A stretch of 46,250 nt of DNA, taken from NCBI GenBank assembly GCA_005798825.1, contig SYIL01000011.1, positions 1 through 46,250 of the forward strand. The letters are read 5' to 3'. The DNA is from Bacteroidota bacterium. GTDB taxonomy: Bacteria > Bacteroidota > Bacteroidia > NS11-12g > UBA955. The position numbers were made by a program, and so were the translations under genes. Of the stretch, positions 24,144-33,804 are shown in pieces. Numbering within the stretch: the stretch's first letter is position 1; each line of letters starts with the position of its first letter. The notes below the pieces were generated by a model. It saw only the letters and a program-made list of their open reading frames with translations. It had not been told where the DNA came from and made no database searches.

Positions 24144-26530
24144 TTCGTTGGGTTGTGGTCGTGCATCATTTGGTATAAACTGTTGTAAACAGTATCTACT
24201 GAAGGCTTGCTAAAATAGTCCCCATCACTGCCGTAAGCAGGTCTATGTTCCTTTGAAGTAATGGTAATAGGCTTGCTATCGAGGTATTGATAACCCCCTT
24301 GAACTTCCAATACGTTTTGCATCATGTATGCGCTAGCCCCGCCTGGAACGTCTTCATCCAGAAAGGCAATCTTATTGGTAGATTTTAAACTCTCAACAAT
24401 ACGGTGATTGATATCAAAGGGCAATAATGTTTGGACATCAATTAATTCAACATGTATGCTTTTTTCAGCCAATAAATCACAGGCTTCTTGGGCAATTCTA
24501 CAACAAGAACCATAGGTAACCAGGGTAATATCTTCTCCACAGCGAAGTATATCGGGCTTACCCAATAAAACGGTAAATTCCCCAATATTGGCGGGTAATT
24601 TTTCTTTGATGCGGTAACCATTTAAACATTCAATGACCAATGCGGGCTCATCTGAACGCAAAAGGGTATTGTACATTCCAGCGGCTTGTGTCATGTTTCG
24701 GGGAACACAAACATACATTCCACGCACAGCATTGATAATCATTCCCATTGGACTACCGCTGTGCCAAATTCCTTCTAAGCGGTGGCCACGGGTACGAATG
24801 ATGATGGGCGTTTTTTGGCCACCTTTTGTCCGATACTGCATGGTTGCAATATCATCGCTCATGGGTTCTAAAGCGAATAGCAAGTAGTCTAGATATTGAA
24901 TTTCGGCGATTGGACGCAAGCCCCGCATGGCGCTACCAATGCCCTCACCAATAATACTCCATTCACGAATGCCTTTGTCTGTTACCCGCAATTCTCCGTA
25001 TTTTTCTTGGAGACCGGAGAATCCCTGATTTACATCTCCAATTTTTCCCATGTCTTCACCAAATGCAAATATTCGGGGATCTCTGCCCAAATTGGCATCA
25101 AAACAAGCCCGGACTATTTGATACCCATCTACTTCCTCATCTGAATATATTACTGGCACTTCGAGGATGGAATTGACGTTGTATTTACTTTCACTGTAGA
25201 GGTGGCTGTTATAACGATTGGCATTTGATGCTGTAAATTGGGTATGGAAGTGTAGCAAAGGAAGGCGATCGATTTCAGTTGCAGAGGTTGTGATTCTGAG
25301 GGCTTTGTTGATAGCGCTGCCAATGTCGCGGCGCATGGGTTCTTTGGTATTGGCGAGTTCTTCAGATATTTTTTTTAGATCCTCAGACAACCCCTTTTCA
25401 AGGAGGGCATTGAAAACGTTAATCGCTGTTTTTGTTTCAGATTGTAGGGGTTCTAAATAGTCTGCCCAAGCCTTTTTTTGGCAAGACTGTACCGACTGCA
25501 AGGCTTTTTTTTCGATCGCTAATAACGTTTCTTCAGTTGCAAATTCTTGCAATTGTAACCAATCGCGCATTTTTTTTATACAATCAAAATCGATTTCCCA
25601 TTGAAGCCTTTCTTTGCTTTTATATCGCTCATGACTTCCACTTGTGCTGTGACCTTGGGGTTGAGTTACTTCAATTACATGGACCAAAACGGGGGTAGAT
25701 TTCTCACGGCAAATATCAGCAGCTTGTTTGTATGTCTGGCAAAGTTCTGGATAGTTCCAACCCCTTGCGCTTAGAATCTCCATACCCAAATCCTTAGAAT
25801 CGCTCTTAAATCCTTGCATTATTGAAGAGATATTTTCTTTGGCAGTTTGGTATTTTGCAGGAACAGATATTCCATACCCATCATCCCAGATACTCATGAG
25901 CATCGGGACTTGCAATACACAAGCGGCATTCATCACTTCCCAAAAAATACCCTCTGAGGTAGACGCATTTCCAATTGTACCAAAGGCTATTTCGTTTCCT
26001 TTGTTCGAAAACTCTGTAAAGGCATGTAATTCTGGGTTTTCGCGGTATAATTTCGAAGCAAGTGCAAGTCCCAATAAGCGTGGCATTTGACTGGCAGTTG
26101 GAGAAATATCGGCGCTGCAATTATACCGATCACTTTGTGAAAGCCAGTTTCCGGTATCATCCAAAAAACGGGATGCAAAATGGCCATTCATGCTGCGTCC
26201 GGCACTTGCTGGCTCAATTGTGGCGTCGGGAATCGCATAGAGTTGCGCAAAAAATCCGTGGACACTGCTCATTCCTTTGGCAAACATAAAAGTTTGGTCA
26301 CGGTAGTAACCACTGCGCCAATCCCCTTTCTGAAACACTTTGGCCATGGCGAGCTGAGCTACTTCTTTACCATCGCCAAAGATTCCAAATTTGGCTTTTC
26401 CTGTGAGTACTTCTTTTCTGCCAATCAAACTTGCTTGACGGCTTTCATACCCGATGCGGTAATCCTCGAGTACTTCCCTTATAAAGTCTTCTTTACTGAT
26501 GTCTAAGGTTTTTTTGCTTGCCTTTTGCAT
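24125..26530 (-). CDS. 2-oxo acid dehydrogenase E1, alpha-beta fusion
   Basis: Thiamine-diphosphate enzyme that decarboxylates a 2-oxo acid and passes the acyl group to a lipoyl E2. 801 residues from ATG 26530. The alpha domain (about 1-400) has [12 protein letters not shown] and [11 protein letters not shown]...WDDGYGIS; the beta domain (about 450-801) starts around ARDPR-type sequence and has [14 protein letters not shown] and [16 protein letters not shown], with [11 protein letters not shown] later. At the ThDP/Mg motif the usual GDG...NN is G-N-A (N188) ... D-D-G (D216, D217). A similar large fusion family is widespread in Bacteroidota. The substrate (pyruvate or branched-chain) cannot be told. 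ATG 26530 is chosen over 26671 because the promoter box sits just before it. No E2/E3 nearby. Confidence 0.88.
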   Translation of the reverse strand: MQKASKKTLDISKEDFIREVLEDYRIGYESRQASLIGRKEVLTGKAKFGIFGDGKEVAQLAMAKVFQKGDWRSGYYRDQTFMFAKGMSSVHGFFAQLYAIPDATIEPASAGRSMNGHFASRFLDDTGNWLSQSDRYNCSADISPTASQMPRLLGLALASKLYRENPELHAFTEFSNKGNEIAFGTIGNASTSEGIFWEVMNAACVLQVPMLMSIWDDGYGISVPAKYQTAKENISSIMQGFKSDSKDLGMEILSARGWNYPELCQTYKQAADICREKSTPVLVHVIEVTQPQGHSTSGSHERYKSKERLQWEIDFDCIKKMRDWLQLQEFATEETLLAIEKKALQSVQSCQKKAWADYLEPLQSETKTAINVFNALLEKGLSEDLKKISEELANTKEPMRRDIGSAINKALRITTSATEIDRLPLLHFHTQFTASNANRYNSHLYSESKYNVNSILEVPVIYSDEEVDGYQIVRACFDANLGRDPRIFAFGEDMGKIGDVNQGFSGLQEKYGELRVTDKGIREWSIIGEGIGSAMRGLRPIAEIQYLDYLLFALEPMSDDIATMQYRTKGGQKTPIIIRTRGHRLEGIWHSGSPMGMIINAVRGMYVCVPRNMTQAAGMYNTLLRSDEPALVIECLNGYRIKEKLPANIGEFTVLLGKPDILRCGEDITLVTYGSCCRIAQEACDLLAEKSIHVELIDVQTLLPFDINHRIVESLKSTNKIAFLDEDVPGGASAYMMQNVLEVQGGYQYLDSKPITITSKEHRPAYGSDGDYFSKPSVDTVYNSLYQMMHDHNPTKWPSLY

Positions 26531-26537
26531 TGATTTG

Positions 26538-26545
26538 CAAAGATA
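26538..26545 (-). promoter_or_regulatory. -7 box of the E1-metH unit
   Basis: TATCTTTG on the minus strand, an exact match, 7 bp before the ATG at 26530, in an 88-bp divergent interval shared with uvrB. No convincing -33 element. Confidence 0.5.
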
Positions 26546-26602
26546 GTCAAATTTGATTTGGAGCAGATTTAGAATGGGTATCAGGTTATGTGGCAGATCT
26601 AT

Positions 26603-26610
26603 TAACTTTG
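26603..26610 (+). promoter_or_regulatory. -7 box of uvrB
   Basis: TAACTTTG, an exact TAnnTTTG, 8 bp before the uvrB ATG. It supports ATG 26619 over the earlier in-frame starts. No LexA-like palindrome was recognised. Confidence 0.5.
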
Positions 26611-26618
26611 TTTTTTTC

Positions 26619-28661
26619 ATGTCTTCGTTTGAACTTATTGCTCCTTTTGAACCTTCTGGTGACCAGCCCAATGCAATTCAGCAATTGGTTGATGGGTTAA
26701 ATTTGGGACTGAGGGCGCAAACTTTACTAGGTGTTACAGGTTCTGGAAAGACGTTTACCATGGCGAATGTAATTGCCCAGACCCAAAGACCTACACTGGT
26801 ATTGAGTCATAACAAAACATTGGTGTCCCAGCTTTATGGAGAATTTAAGCAATTTTTTCCGAGGAGTGCGATTGAGTATTTTGTAAGTTATTATGATTAT
26901 TACCAGCCAGAGGCCTATTTACCTTCTTCAAATACGTATATCGAGAAAGACCTCAATATCAATGATGAAATTGAAAAACTGAGGTTGAAAACCATCTCTA
27001 GTTTACTAAGTGGTCGGCGCGACGTGATTGTCATTGCCAGTGTGAGTTGTATATATGGTGCTGGCAATCCAGCAGATTTTGAGGGATGTATAATTCGTAT
27101 TTCAAAAGGGGATAGTATTTCACGCAACACACTGTTATTCAAGTTGGTAGATTGTTTGTATAGTCGAACGACCGAAGATTTTAATCGGGGAACATTTCGT
27201 GTCAAAGGCGACACCGTTGATGTGCATTTGGCGTATAATGATTTTGCTTATCGGGTTTCATTTTTTGGAGACGAGATTGAAAGCATCATTAGTTTTGAAC
27301 CAAAAACAGGGAAAAAGATTGACTCTCTTAATGATGTGGCTATTTACCCTGCCAATTTATATGTCAGTCCACGAGATCGATTGAAAGATATCATTTATGA
27401 AATCCAAGATGACTTGGTGAGGCAATTACAATATTTTCGGGATATAGGTCGTTTCCTGGAAGCCAAACGGCTTGAAGAACGGGTTAATTTCGATTTGGAA
27501 ATGATACGAGAGTTGGGTTATTGCAGTGGGATTGAAAATTATTCACGGTATTTTGATGCCAGAAATTCGGGTGATCGACCGTTTTGTTTGCTGGATTATT
27601 TCCCCAAAGATTTTTTGGTGATTGTCGATGAAAGCCATGTATCTATTCCACAAATTCGGGCAATGTATGGAGGCGATCGCAGCCGAAAGGTAAATTTGGT
27701 TGACTATGGATTTAGATTGCCTGCGGCAATGGATAATCGTCCACTTCAGTTTGAGGAGTTTTTTCAGGTGGTCAATCAGGTTGTGTATTTAAGTGCCACT
27801 CCTGCCGAATTTGAGATAGCCGAGAGTGAGGGGGTGGTTGTAGAACAATTGGTAAGACCCACCGGTTTACTTGATCCCCAGATTGAGATTCGTCCATTGG
27901 GTAACCAAGTTGACGATTTGATTGGAGAAATCCACAATCGCATTAAGCTGGGTGATAGAACGCTGGTAACTACAACTACAAAGCGAATGGCAGAAGAGTT
28001 GACAAAATATCTTTTGCGGATTGGCATCAAGGTAAATTATATTCACAGTGATGTCAAAACTCTAGACAGAGTCGATATTCTGCGAAATTTGCGTTTGGGG
28101 ATTATTGATGTGTTAATTGGTGTAAATCTGCTTCGGGAAGGGCTGGATTTGCCAGAAGTCAGCCTGGTTGCCATTATGGATGCCGATAAGGAAGGATTTT
28201 TGAGAAGCCAGACCTCTTTGGTTCAGACCATTGGAAGGGCGGCAAGAAATGACAGAGGTCTGGTAATTATGTATGCAAATCGCGTTACGGAAAGTATGAG
28301 AAAGACTATCGAGGAGACCAACCGCCGCCGGGAAAAACAGGTGAAGTTTAATGCCGAGCACGGGATCATACCAAAAACGGTTTTCAAAAGCAAGGAAGAA
28401 ATCATCAACCAAACATTTTTAGCAGATGCCCACCAGGGGGATGCAATTTCCGCTGTTGTTGATTATGCATTGCCCCAAGAAAATTTCAATTTTGCGGCTG
28501 ATCCTATCATGGCATACATGGATAAACAGTCTTTGGAAAAAATCATTTTACGTACCGAGAAAGAAATGCTACGTGCCGCCAAAGCAATGGATTTTATGGA
28601 AGCAGCCCGTATTCGTGACGAATTAGAAGCACTTCGGTCAAGGGTGAAACAATTGGATTAA
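26619..28661 (+). CDS. uvrB: excinuclease ABC subunit B
   Basis: Damage-verifying helicase-like subunit of nucleotide excision repair. 680 residues: Walker A GVTGSGKT near 37-44, the damage-probing beta-hairpin YFVSYYDYYQPEAYLPSSNTY near 89, Walker B region VIVDESHV near 335, YLSATP near 390, IGRAARN of motif VI, and a C-terminal UVR domain (MDFMEAARIRDELEALR) for UvrC/UvrA contact. Start MSSFELIAPFEPSGDQPNAI is the family standard, so the 22 extra residues of the longest frame are excluded. Confidence 0.97.
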   Translation: MSSFELIAPFEPSGDQPNAIQQLVDGLNLGLRAQTLLGVTGSGKTFTMANVIAQTQRPTLVLSHNKTLVSQLYGEFKQFFPRSAIEYFVSYYDYYQPEAYLPSSNTYIEKDLNINDEIEKLRLKTISSLLSGRRDVIVIASVSCIYGAGNPADFEGCIIRISKGDSISRNTLLFKLVDCLYSRTTEDFNRGTFRVKGDTVDVHLAYNDFAYRVSFFGDEIESIISFEPKTGKKIDSLNDVAIYPANLYVSPRDRLKDIIYEIQDDLVRQLQYFRDIGRFLEAKRLEERVNFDLEMIRELGYCSGIENYSRYFDARNSGDRPFCLLDYFPKDFLVIVDESHVSIPQIRAMYGGDRSRKVNLVDYGFRLPAAMDNRPLQFEEFFQVVNQVVYLSATPAEFEIAESEGVVVEQLVRPTGLLDPQIEIRPLGNQVDDLIGEIHNRIKLGDRTLVTTTTKRMAEELTKYLLRIGIKVNYIHSDVKTLDRVDILRNLRLGIIDVLIGVNLLREGLDLPEVSLVAIMDADKEGFLRSQTSLVQTIGRAARNDRGLVIMYANRVTESMRKTIEETNRRREKQVKFNAEHGIIPKTVFKSKEEIINQTFLADAHQGDAISAVVDYALPQENFNFAADPIMAYMDKQSLEKIILRTEKEMLRAAKAMDFMEAARIRDELEALRSRVKQLD

Positions 28662-28744
28662 GCCTTTTTAACAGACGACTTACCTATAATAAGGGGGCCG
28701 CTTAAGGAAAGCAATCGGTCGATTTACTTCTAAATCCCGAACAA

Positions 28745-28772
28745 CAATTCCAAACGGCGGTCAATTCCAAAC
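28745..28772. repeat. 11-bp direct repeat between uvrB and the DUF4249 gene
   Basis: CAATTCCAAAC occurs twice (28745-28755 and 28762-28772) with a 17-bp period, in the 153-bp convergent interval. No gene or strong terminator was seen in this interval. Role unknown. Confidence 0.45.
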
Positions 28773-28814
28773 TGATTATTTCAGCTTAAATTTTGGTGTT
28801 AACAGTGAGGAGGA

Positions 28815-29735
28815 TTATGGAATTACGACCGAGGCGCTGGCCACAGCACTCATGCAGAAGAATCCAGCAAGTCCAATTTTTTTTGTTTCGTTATAAGGTA
28901 CAATATTGGTAAATATATTGATTGGAGGGGTGGCAAATAATCCACCGTTTTGGTTCTCGTTCGCAATTAAATTGAACCATGCAAATGCCAATCCATTTAT
29001 AGAGTGGATTTCAATTCTTACGGTTTCTTTGCTTTTAAATGAACGGGAAAAATCGTTGACTTTACTGTATCGAACGGGATATATAAAAAGTTGTCCATCT
29101 TCTTTGATAGATGTGTTTCCCATATCTGGAGAAATATTTAATTGGTCAATTGAATTCAGAAAGCTGTCGTTTCGAAAAGTTTTAATCCAATAAAAATCCC
29201 CTTTTCCTTTTATGTCATTTGCAATGAGTTCAATGTACTTCCCAGTGGTATTGATAGGTGGGCCATTGCCTTCAACGTCAACTAGCCGGATAGAATCTAT
29301 TTTTGCAGTAGGGTGTAAACGCGACAAACTCAGTAATGTATCTTGATCGATAACAATTAAAAGTGCATAATCGTGTCCAATTGTAAAGGTATCGCCCGTC
29401 AATGGGTTAGGGGTAAAATGGTATTTTCCGTTTTTTTCATGCGTAAAAACAAAGAGTTTTCCGGGCAGTGTGGTTTGGTCTATAATGGCAACCTTCGCAT
29501 TGGTTACCGGGGGTTCTGTGCGTGAAGAATCGAAATAGCCAATGCTTCGAGTAATGTGAATGGTTTGAATTTTATTTATGGTATTGATGAAAGCATCTAC
29601 AACTATTTTCTTAGACTGATTTTGAACATTTACTTGTATTATATCTTCACAAGCAAATTGTGCAAATAGCATTGCCAGAAAAAGCAGCCTACGAATGGTT
29701 TTGGATAATTTGTTTGGGTTGAAATCGAGTTTCAT
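28815..29735 (-). CDS. DUF4249 lipoprotein, partner of the TonB receptor
   Basis: 306 residues. Signal peptide with lipobox ending AQFAC (about residue 29), then the DUF4249 pattern: CEDIIQVNVQNQSKKIVVDAFI at the N-terminus, RSIGYFDS, VTNAKVAIID, and a central strand-rich domain with YWIKTFRND. Such proteins are regularly encoded next to a TonB receptor with a carboxypeptidase-like N-terminal domain, as here (14 bp upstream). They are thought to be surface or periplasmic accessories of uptake, but no substrate is known. The C-terminus (SAVASASVVIP) is unusually alanine/serine rich. Confidence 0.85.
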   Translation of the reverse strand: MKLDFNPNKLSKTIRRLLFLAMLFAQFACEDIIQVNVQNQSKKIVVDAFINTINKIQTIHITRSIGYFDSSRTEPPVTNAKVAIIDQTTLPGKLFVFTHEKNGKYHFTPNPLTGDTFTIGHDYALLIVIDQDTLLSLSRLHPTAKIDSIRLVDVEGNGPPINTTGKYIELIANDIKGKGDFYWIKTFRNDSFLNSIDQLNISPDMGNTSIKEDGQLFIYPVRYSKVNDFSRSFKSKETVRIEIHSINGLAFAWFNLIANENQNGGLFATPPINIFTNIVPYNETKKIGLAGFFCMSAVASASVVIP

Positions 29736-29749
29736 ATTGTTCGGAGCAA

Positions 29750-32143
29750 TTAGAATGTAAAATTATATGAAATGGCAGGGACAAAGCTTCCTATGACGCT
29801 AAATTGAATGGCTGCATTCTGTCCTTTTCCTTGGTAATTGGTAGAAAAATATATGCTAAAAGGGTTTCTGCGATTGTAGATATTATAGCAGGAGAAAACC
29901 CAATCACTTTTATATTTTTTGGTTTTTTTCCGCGTATAAGTTGCGCTAATATCCAGACGATGGTAATTGGGAATTCTTACGTTGTTTCGTGCATTGCTCC
30001 CAGCATCTGGAATTACATAACCCTGAACACTATATTGGCCGCTGAAGAAATTACTTGGCGTACCGGAACTAAAAACGAAGTTCGCTGCGAGATCCCATTT
30101 TTTGTTTAGCTTATATTGGGCTACGACATATAAATTATGCAAGCGATCAAATCGATTTGGGTACCAATTTCCGTCATTTATCCCGATGACTTTTCTTTCA
30201 GAACGAGAAAGGGTATACGAAATCCAGCCCGTGAAGTTCCCCGTCGCTTTGCGAACGTAGGCTTCCAAACCATAGGCGCGACCGATACCATTTAATAAGT
30301 CAGCCTCAAGATATTCATTTAAAAGCAGGGTGGCACCGTCTATATAGTCAACTTGGTTTTGCAGTGATTTGTAATAGCTTTCACAACTCATTTCGTATTC
30401 GCCATTTTGTCCGAAGTTCTTGAAATAGCCTAAACCCCATTGGTTGGCTATTTCGGGCTTAATATTATTTGTTGTGGGTTGCCAAACATCGAAGGGAACA
30501 GAAGCTGTTGTATTTGAAATGAGGTGTAAGTTTTGAACCATGCGGTTATACCCCCCTTTGATGGAGCTGGTTTTATCAATTTGAAATTTGAATCCCAAAC
30601 GGGGCTCAGGATTGAAATAATTGACCACAACTTCACCATTTTTGGTGGTGTAAGTAGTATCGAGAACACCCTGTTTCCCTGGAATACGGTTATACACATA
30701 AACTTGTCCAGGCCCCAAATATGAGAATTGGCTGAAGCGAATTCCAACCCTCATCGAGAATCGACCGTTCGCATTCCAATCATTTGAAAGGTATGCGGCA
30801 CTTTCTAAGGCATATCGGTCTGGCAGACCAAATTTTAGGTCTAGTGTTTCAGACTTTGCGACGGCTTTTCCAGGAATGAACCGGTAGTGGGTTGTTTGGA
30901 ACCCAAAAGAGATATTGTTTTTTGGACTGAGGTAATAATTAAAATCGGCCTTCGTGCTGTTGTTAACGATATAGCTCTGCCAATTGAAGGTGGCATCGCG
31001 GTTCATGAATTCTAAATTATAGCGGTATCGTGAATAGTAGTAGGTAAAATTGGCAAACAAACGTTTGTTAAAAACATGGTTCCAACGTCCTGTAACGGTT
31101 GAATTCCCCCACTTTACCCCAAACAGTCCTTGGGCAGTAAACACATCATCCCCGATATAGGTTGATATAAAAAGATTATCGCGTTTATAGCTGTAATTTG
31201 CTTTGGCCGTAAGGTCGTAAAAGTAAAATTGACTACCCGTCAAATTCGAATTTAGGAAGGGTTTAGCCAAATAGTCGATATAAGACCTTCGTCCGGAAAT
31301 GATGAAACTAGACCGAGCAGGTATTTTTCTGGGTGTTCGAATCAAATTTTTTTCAGGAATAGCGATGGGACCTTCTATTGTAAGTCGTGAAAATATTGTT
31401 CCAACACCACCATTCGCCTGGAATTGCCGTTTGTTTCCATCACGATTTTTTACATCTAGTGTGCTACTCAGTCGTCCTCCGTAATTTGCTGGAATGCCGC
31501 CTTTGATTAGTTCAACATCTTTTACTGCATCCGGATTAAAAATCGAAAAGAAACCAAAAAGGTGGGCCGAGTTAAATACCGGAGCCTCATCCATCAACAC
31601 CAAATTTTGATCAATACTCCCCCCACGCACGTTGAACCCAGATGATCCTTCACCGACGGTGCTTACACCCGGGAGTAATTGAATACTTCTGATAACATCA
31701 GATTCTCCAAGAAGGGAGGGAATTTTCTTGATGGTTTGACCAGAAATAGTTTGGGTGGACATATCGAGGGACTTTACATTGTTGTTTTGATTGGCCAAGA
31801 TAGTCACCAAATCCAAAGATTCAGCCTCGGGACTGAGATAGAAATTCCGATTCAGGTGCTTGTCGAGTAAGAGGGTTTCTTTTATGCTCAAATACCCTGG
31901 CTTGAGCACAGAAATTTGTTGGCTTCCCTTGCTTAGCGTTAGACTAAAAAATCCATATCCATTGGTTGTTGTGCGCAATTCTTTTCCATCTGAGTCTGTC
32001 GCAATAATCTGCACTTTGGTGAGGGTTTCTCTGTTTATACTGTCTTGAATGTAACCGTTTAGGGTAAAATTTTGGGCTGTAGTATAGCCCATGGAGCACA
32101 CAGTGAAAACCAGAATTTGCAACGTTTTCAGGGTAGAATTCAA
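29750..32143 (-). CDS. TonB-dependent receptor with carboxypeptidase-like regulatory domain
   Basis: Outer-membrane active transporter of 797 residues. Signal peptide (ends TTAQ near 24), CarboxypepD_reg-type beta domain (about 25-110, LNGYIQDSINRETLTKVQII), plug domain (about 115-235, IPSLLGESDVIRSIQLLPGV, GFNVRGGSIDQNLVLMDEAPV), and a 22-strand-type barrel to the C-terminal aromatic. It starts at TTG 32143, 14 bp after gltA; the nearby ATG is out of frame. It shares a unit with DUF4249 and probably gltA. Cargo unknown. Confidence 0.9.
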   Translation of the reverse strand: MNSTLKTLQILVFTVCSMGYTTAQNFTLNGYIQDSINRETLTKVQIIATDSDGKELRTTTNGYGFFSLTLSKGSQQISVLKPGYLSIKETLLLDKHLNRNFYLSPEAESLDLVTILANQNNNVKSLDMSTQTISGQTIKKIPSLLGESDVIRSIQLLPGVSTVGEGSSGFNVRGGSIDQNLVLMDEAPVFNSAHLFGFFSIFNPDAVKDVELIKGGIPANYGGRLSSTLDVKNRDGNKRQFQANGGVGTIFSRLTIEGPIAIPEKNLIRTPRKIPARSSFIISGRRSYIDYLAKPFLNSNLTGSQFYFYDLTAKANYSYKRDNLFISTYIGDDVFTAQGLFGVKWGNSTVTGRWNHVFNKRLFANFTYYYSRYRYNLEFMNRDATFNWQSYIVNNSTKADFNYYLSPKNNISFGFQTTHYRFIPGKAVAKSETLDLKFGLPDRYALESAAYLSNDWNANGRFSMRVGIRFSQFSYLGPGQVYVYNRIPGKQGVLDTTYTTKNGEVVVNYFNPEPRLGFKFQIDKTSSIKGGYNRMVQNLHLISNTTASVPFDVWQPTTNNIKPEIANQWGLGYFKNFGQNGEYEMSCESYYKSLQNQVDYIDGATLLLNEYLEADLLNGIGRAYGLEAYVRKATGNFTGWISYTLSRSERKVIGINDGNWYPNRFDRLHNLYVVAQYKLNKKWDLAANFVFSSGTPSNFFSGQYSVQGYVIPDAGSNARNNVRIPNYHRLDISATYTRKKTKKYKSDWVFSCYNIYNRRNPFSIYFSTNYQGKGQNAAIQFSVIGSFVPAISYNFTF

Positions 32144-32157
32144 AACATCTTATATTT

Positions 32158-33450
32158 TTATGGCCGATCTTTCATCGGAACAAAAACACGGTGTGTTTGG
32201 CCGGTATAAATTTGGCGAGGTCGGGCAATGGGTTGTTTTTCTCTACGCATTTCCTGCCATTGGCTAATCCAACCAGGAAGGCGTCCCATAGAAAATAAGA
32301 CCGTGAAAAAATCTGGTGGAAATCCCATTGCACGGTAAATAATACCCGAATAAAAATCAACGTTTGGAAATAATTTACGTTCAATGAAGTATGGATCACT
32401 CAGGGCGGTCTCTTCCAATTTTTTGGCAATGTCAAGAATGGGGTCAGATTTACCCAATTTATTCAATACTTCATCACATGCTTTTTTGATGATTTTGGCT
32501 CGGGGGTCAAAATTTTTGTATACCCTGTGCCCAAATCCCATCAATCGGAAAGTATCGTTTTTGTCTTTTGCTTTGTCAATCCACTTTTGGACATTCCCCC
32601 CATCCAATTCGATACGTTCTAGCATATCCAATACTTCTTGGTTGGCTCCCCCATGAAGTGGACCCCACAGCCCCGAAATACCAGCTGAAATACTGCTATA
32701 CAAATTAGACTGCGAACTACCTACCATTCGAACAGTGCTGGCACTACAATTTTGTTCGTGATCGGCATGTAGAATCAATAATTTATTCATTGCATTTATC
32801 AAAATGGGATCTACTTCAAAATCGGGCTTGGTAACTTGTCCAAATGTCATATTGAGATAATTTTCAACATAACTTAGGCTATTTCTGGGATAAACCATCG
32901 GGTGCCCATTGCGCTTTTTAAAGATCATAGCACAAATAGTGGGCATCTTTGCCATCAACCGAATTGTTGTACGGTTTATAGCTTCTTCGGGGCGGTGGGG
33001 ATTGAGTGCTTTGGGATAGTATAACCCCAGTGCCGCAATCATACTTGAAAGCTGCCCCATCGCATGACTTCCGGTGGGGAAAGCCCTAAACATAGCTTCC
33101 AATCCTTCGTTTGCCAATGTGTGTTCACTAATAGCGTGTTCGAAATTTTGGAATTCAGTTGCATTGGGAAGATTTCCGTTTAACAAAAGATAGGACACTT
33201 CCAAAAAACTGGCGTGTTCAGCCAAATCTTCAATGGCATAACCTCTGTGTTGAAGAATTCCCTTTTCACCATCTAAAAATGTAATGGCACTGGTGGTAGC
33301 ACCTGTATTTTTATAGCCAATATCAAGTGTGATAAGACCTGTTAATTCTCTGAGCTTACTTATATCGATGGCTTTTTCTCCTTCAGTACCTGTAATTAGT
33401 GGGAATTCAAATTCTTTTCCCTCAACGATAATTTTTACTATTTCAGACAT
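32158..33450 (-). CDS. gltA: citrate synthase (type II)
   Basis: Condenses acetyl-CoA and oxaloacetate in the TCA cycle. 430 residues, with the N-terminal beta domain of the NADH-sensitive hexameric type. Catalytic residues: His in LHADHEQNCSAST (about 240), His in GFGHRVYKNFDPRAK (about 310), and Asp in PNVDFYSG (about 367). Start MSEIVKIIVEGKEFEFPL. It is preceded by its own promoter-like sequence and followed after 14 bp by a TonB receptor. Confidence 0.96.
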   Translation of the reverse strand: MSEIVKIIVEGKEFEFPLITGTEGEKAIDISKLRELTGLITLDIGYKNTGATTSAITFLDGEKGILQHRGYAIEDLAEHASFLEVSYLLLNGNLPNATEFQNFEHAISEHTLANEGLEAMFRAFPTGSHAMGQLSSMIAALGLYYPKALNPHRPEEAINRTTIRLMAKMPTICAMIFKKRNGHPMVYPRNSLSYVENYLNMTFGQVTKPDFEVDPILINAMNKLLILHADHEQNCSASTVRMVGSSQSNLYSSISAGISGLWGPLHGGANQEVLDMLERIELDGGNVQKWIDKAKDKNDTFRLMGFGHRVYKNFDPRAKIIKKACDEVLNKLGKSDPILDIAKKLEETALSDPYFIERKLFPNVDFYSGIIYRAMGFPPDFFTVLFSMGRLPGWISQWQEMRREKQPIARPRQIYTGQTHRVFVPMKDRP

Positions 33451-33483
33451 GTACTGAGGATTGTTATAATACTTTGATGACTG

Positions 33484-33514
33484 CGAATATAGTCAATATG
33501 TAAAAAATCTGCAA
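33484..33514 (-). promoter_or_regulatory. promoter of gltA (TTG-N20-TATATTCG)
   Basis: Minus strand TTG (33512-33514), 20 bp, TATATTCG (33484-33491; one mismatch from TAnnTTTG), giving a leader of about 30 nt. It separates gltA from the lysS unit upstream. Confidence 0.5.
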
Positions 33515-33552
33515 GGCAGTTGGACAAATCCCACTGTAAAAAAAGCAGAAAC

Positions 33553-33804
33553 TCAACCCGAAATTTCATTGAACCCTTTGGCGGTCAACTGAAAGTGTGT
33601 TCTCTTGATTGCGTCTGTATCAAACATCCCAATGGATTGGTTGTTTTTACCCATGGCTTTAATAAATCGATAATGATGCAGTTGGCGAATAATATCAATC
33701 GCCACGTGAACTGGCAATGCAGTATCTTCAATAACAGCAAGTGGGGTTTCCGCGTGAATTAGGCAAAAAAGCACCTTGCGTTCGTCTTTGCCAATTTCAA
33801 GCAT
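33553..33804 (-). CDS. small winged-helix-like protein
   Basis: 83 residues, ATG 33804 overlapping the lysS TGA by one base (TGATG; a GTG one codon earlier is also possible). The pattern of short helices, a putative recognition helix (LPVHVAIDIIRQLHHYRFIKAM), then two strands and a final helix (HFQLTAKGFNEI) resembles a minimal winged helix such as MarR-type domains. No named family is recognised. The coupling to lysS suggests constant co-expression. A DNA-binding role is inference. Confidence 0.55.
   Translation of the reverse strand: MLEIGKDERKVLFCLIHAETPLAVIEDTALPVHVAIDIIRQLHHYRFIKAMGKNNQSIGMFDTDAIKRTHFQLTAKGFNEISG

Noticed and set aside
26603-26619. sigma-54 site upstream of uvrB (TGGCAG near 26591)
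   Set aside because: The -12 TTGC element is missing at the required spacing.
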